Source of the DNA: Paralimibaculum aggregatum
GTDB taxonomy: Bacteria; Pseudomonadota; Alphaproteobacteria; Rhodobacterales; Rhodobacteraceae
Reading direction: 5' to 3'
NCBI RefSeq assembly: GCF_030270585.1
Contig: NZ_BSYI01000046.1
Location: forward strand, 1 to 43,570
DNA length: 43,570 nucleotides
The position numbers and the translations under genes were made by a program. This document shows, in pieces, positions 43,539 through 43,570 of this stretch. The stretch's first letter is position 1; each line of letters begins with the position of its first letter. Below the pieces are notes generated by a model. The model made no database searches, was not told the DNA's origin, and saw only the letters and a program-made list of their open reading frames with translations.

Positions 43539-43570
43539 ACCGGCTGCGGGCGCGGCGGGGGGCGGCGACG

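Overview
The window reads as chromosome of a very G+C-rich alphaproteobacterium, most likely of the Rhodobacterales. This is inferred from gene order and families, not from a database search: rnd-kpsF-lptC-lptA-lptB-(rpoN)-hpf-ptsN, an NDUFA9-like epimerase next to uppP and gltD/gltB, alkB/lipoprotein beside dnaK-dnaJ, dapB-DUF1489, and a DUF1244 gene. Most of the window is ordinary housekeeping sequence with tight, translationally coupled genes.

Layout. 1-2544 has no credible gene and consists of two families of degenerate G+C-rich tandem repeats: about 25 and 78-103 bp in the left part, about 275-315 bp in the right part. The right-hand family ends in the 3' end of ptsN. 2545-9199 (minus strand) is one long cluster running from RNase D through arabinose-5-phosphate isomerase, LPS transport (lptC, lptA, lptB) and sigma-54 to ribosome hibernation factor and the nitrogen PTS protein. 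A tRNA-Leu(CAG) with a good promoter stands at its head. 9331-19030 holds an NDUFA9-like epimerase behind a striking three-half-site operator, a GlsB-type membrane protein, uppP, and a coupled gltD-GFA-GFA-gltB operon. 19161-21313 has a secreted unknown protein, alkB and a lipoprotein. 21399-25992 is the heat-shock block: an RpoH-type promoter, dnaK, an inserted FkbM methyltransferase, dnaJ, a shared hairpin and a convergent hsp20. 26135-28215 carries dapB, a DUF1489 gene and an unknown gene.

28216-32898 is the accessory part. It contains gene-poor sequence with a 54-bp near-perfect palindrome, a DUF5681 gene with a small coupled partner (a phage-remnant look), a three-gene operon (TTHB210/DUF5602-like secreted protein, cupredoxin, sigma factor), and then about 1.3 kb with an A+T-rich patch and possible transposase fossils. 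32899-35988 (minus) is a compact group: an MFS exporter, a TIGR04283-type glycosyltransferase, a His-rich secreted protein and a TIGR04282-type transferase. 36088-43538 returns to housekeeping: ygfZ (with a G+C-rich inverted repeat inside the gene), a nucleoside-diphosphate-sugar epimerase-like protein, a third GFA protein, queG, a small lipoprotein, a GST, pyruvate kinase, an N-formylglutamate amidohydrolase and DUF1244.

No CRISPR array, intact insertion sequence, integrase or obvious defence system was found. The best candidates for something new are the ptsN-derived tandem array, the DUF5602-cupredoxin-sigma operon that lacks a visible anti-sigma factor, the methyltransferase placed under heat-shock control, and the two palindromic elements.
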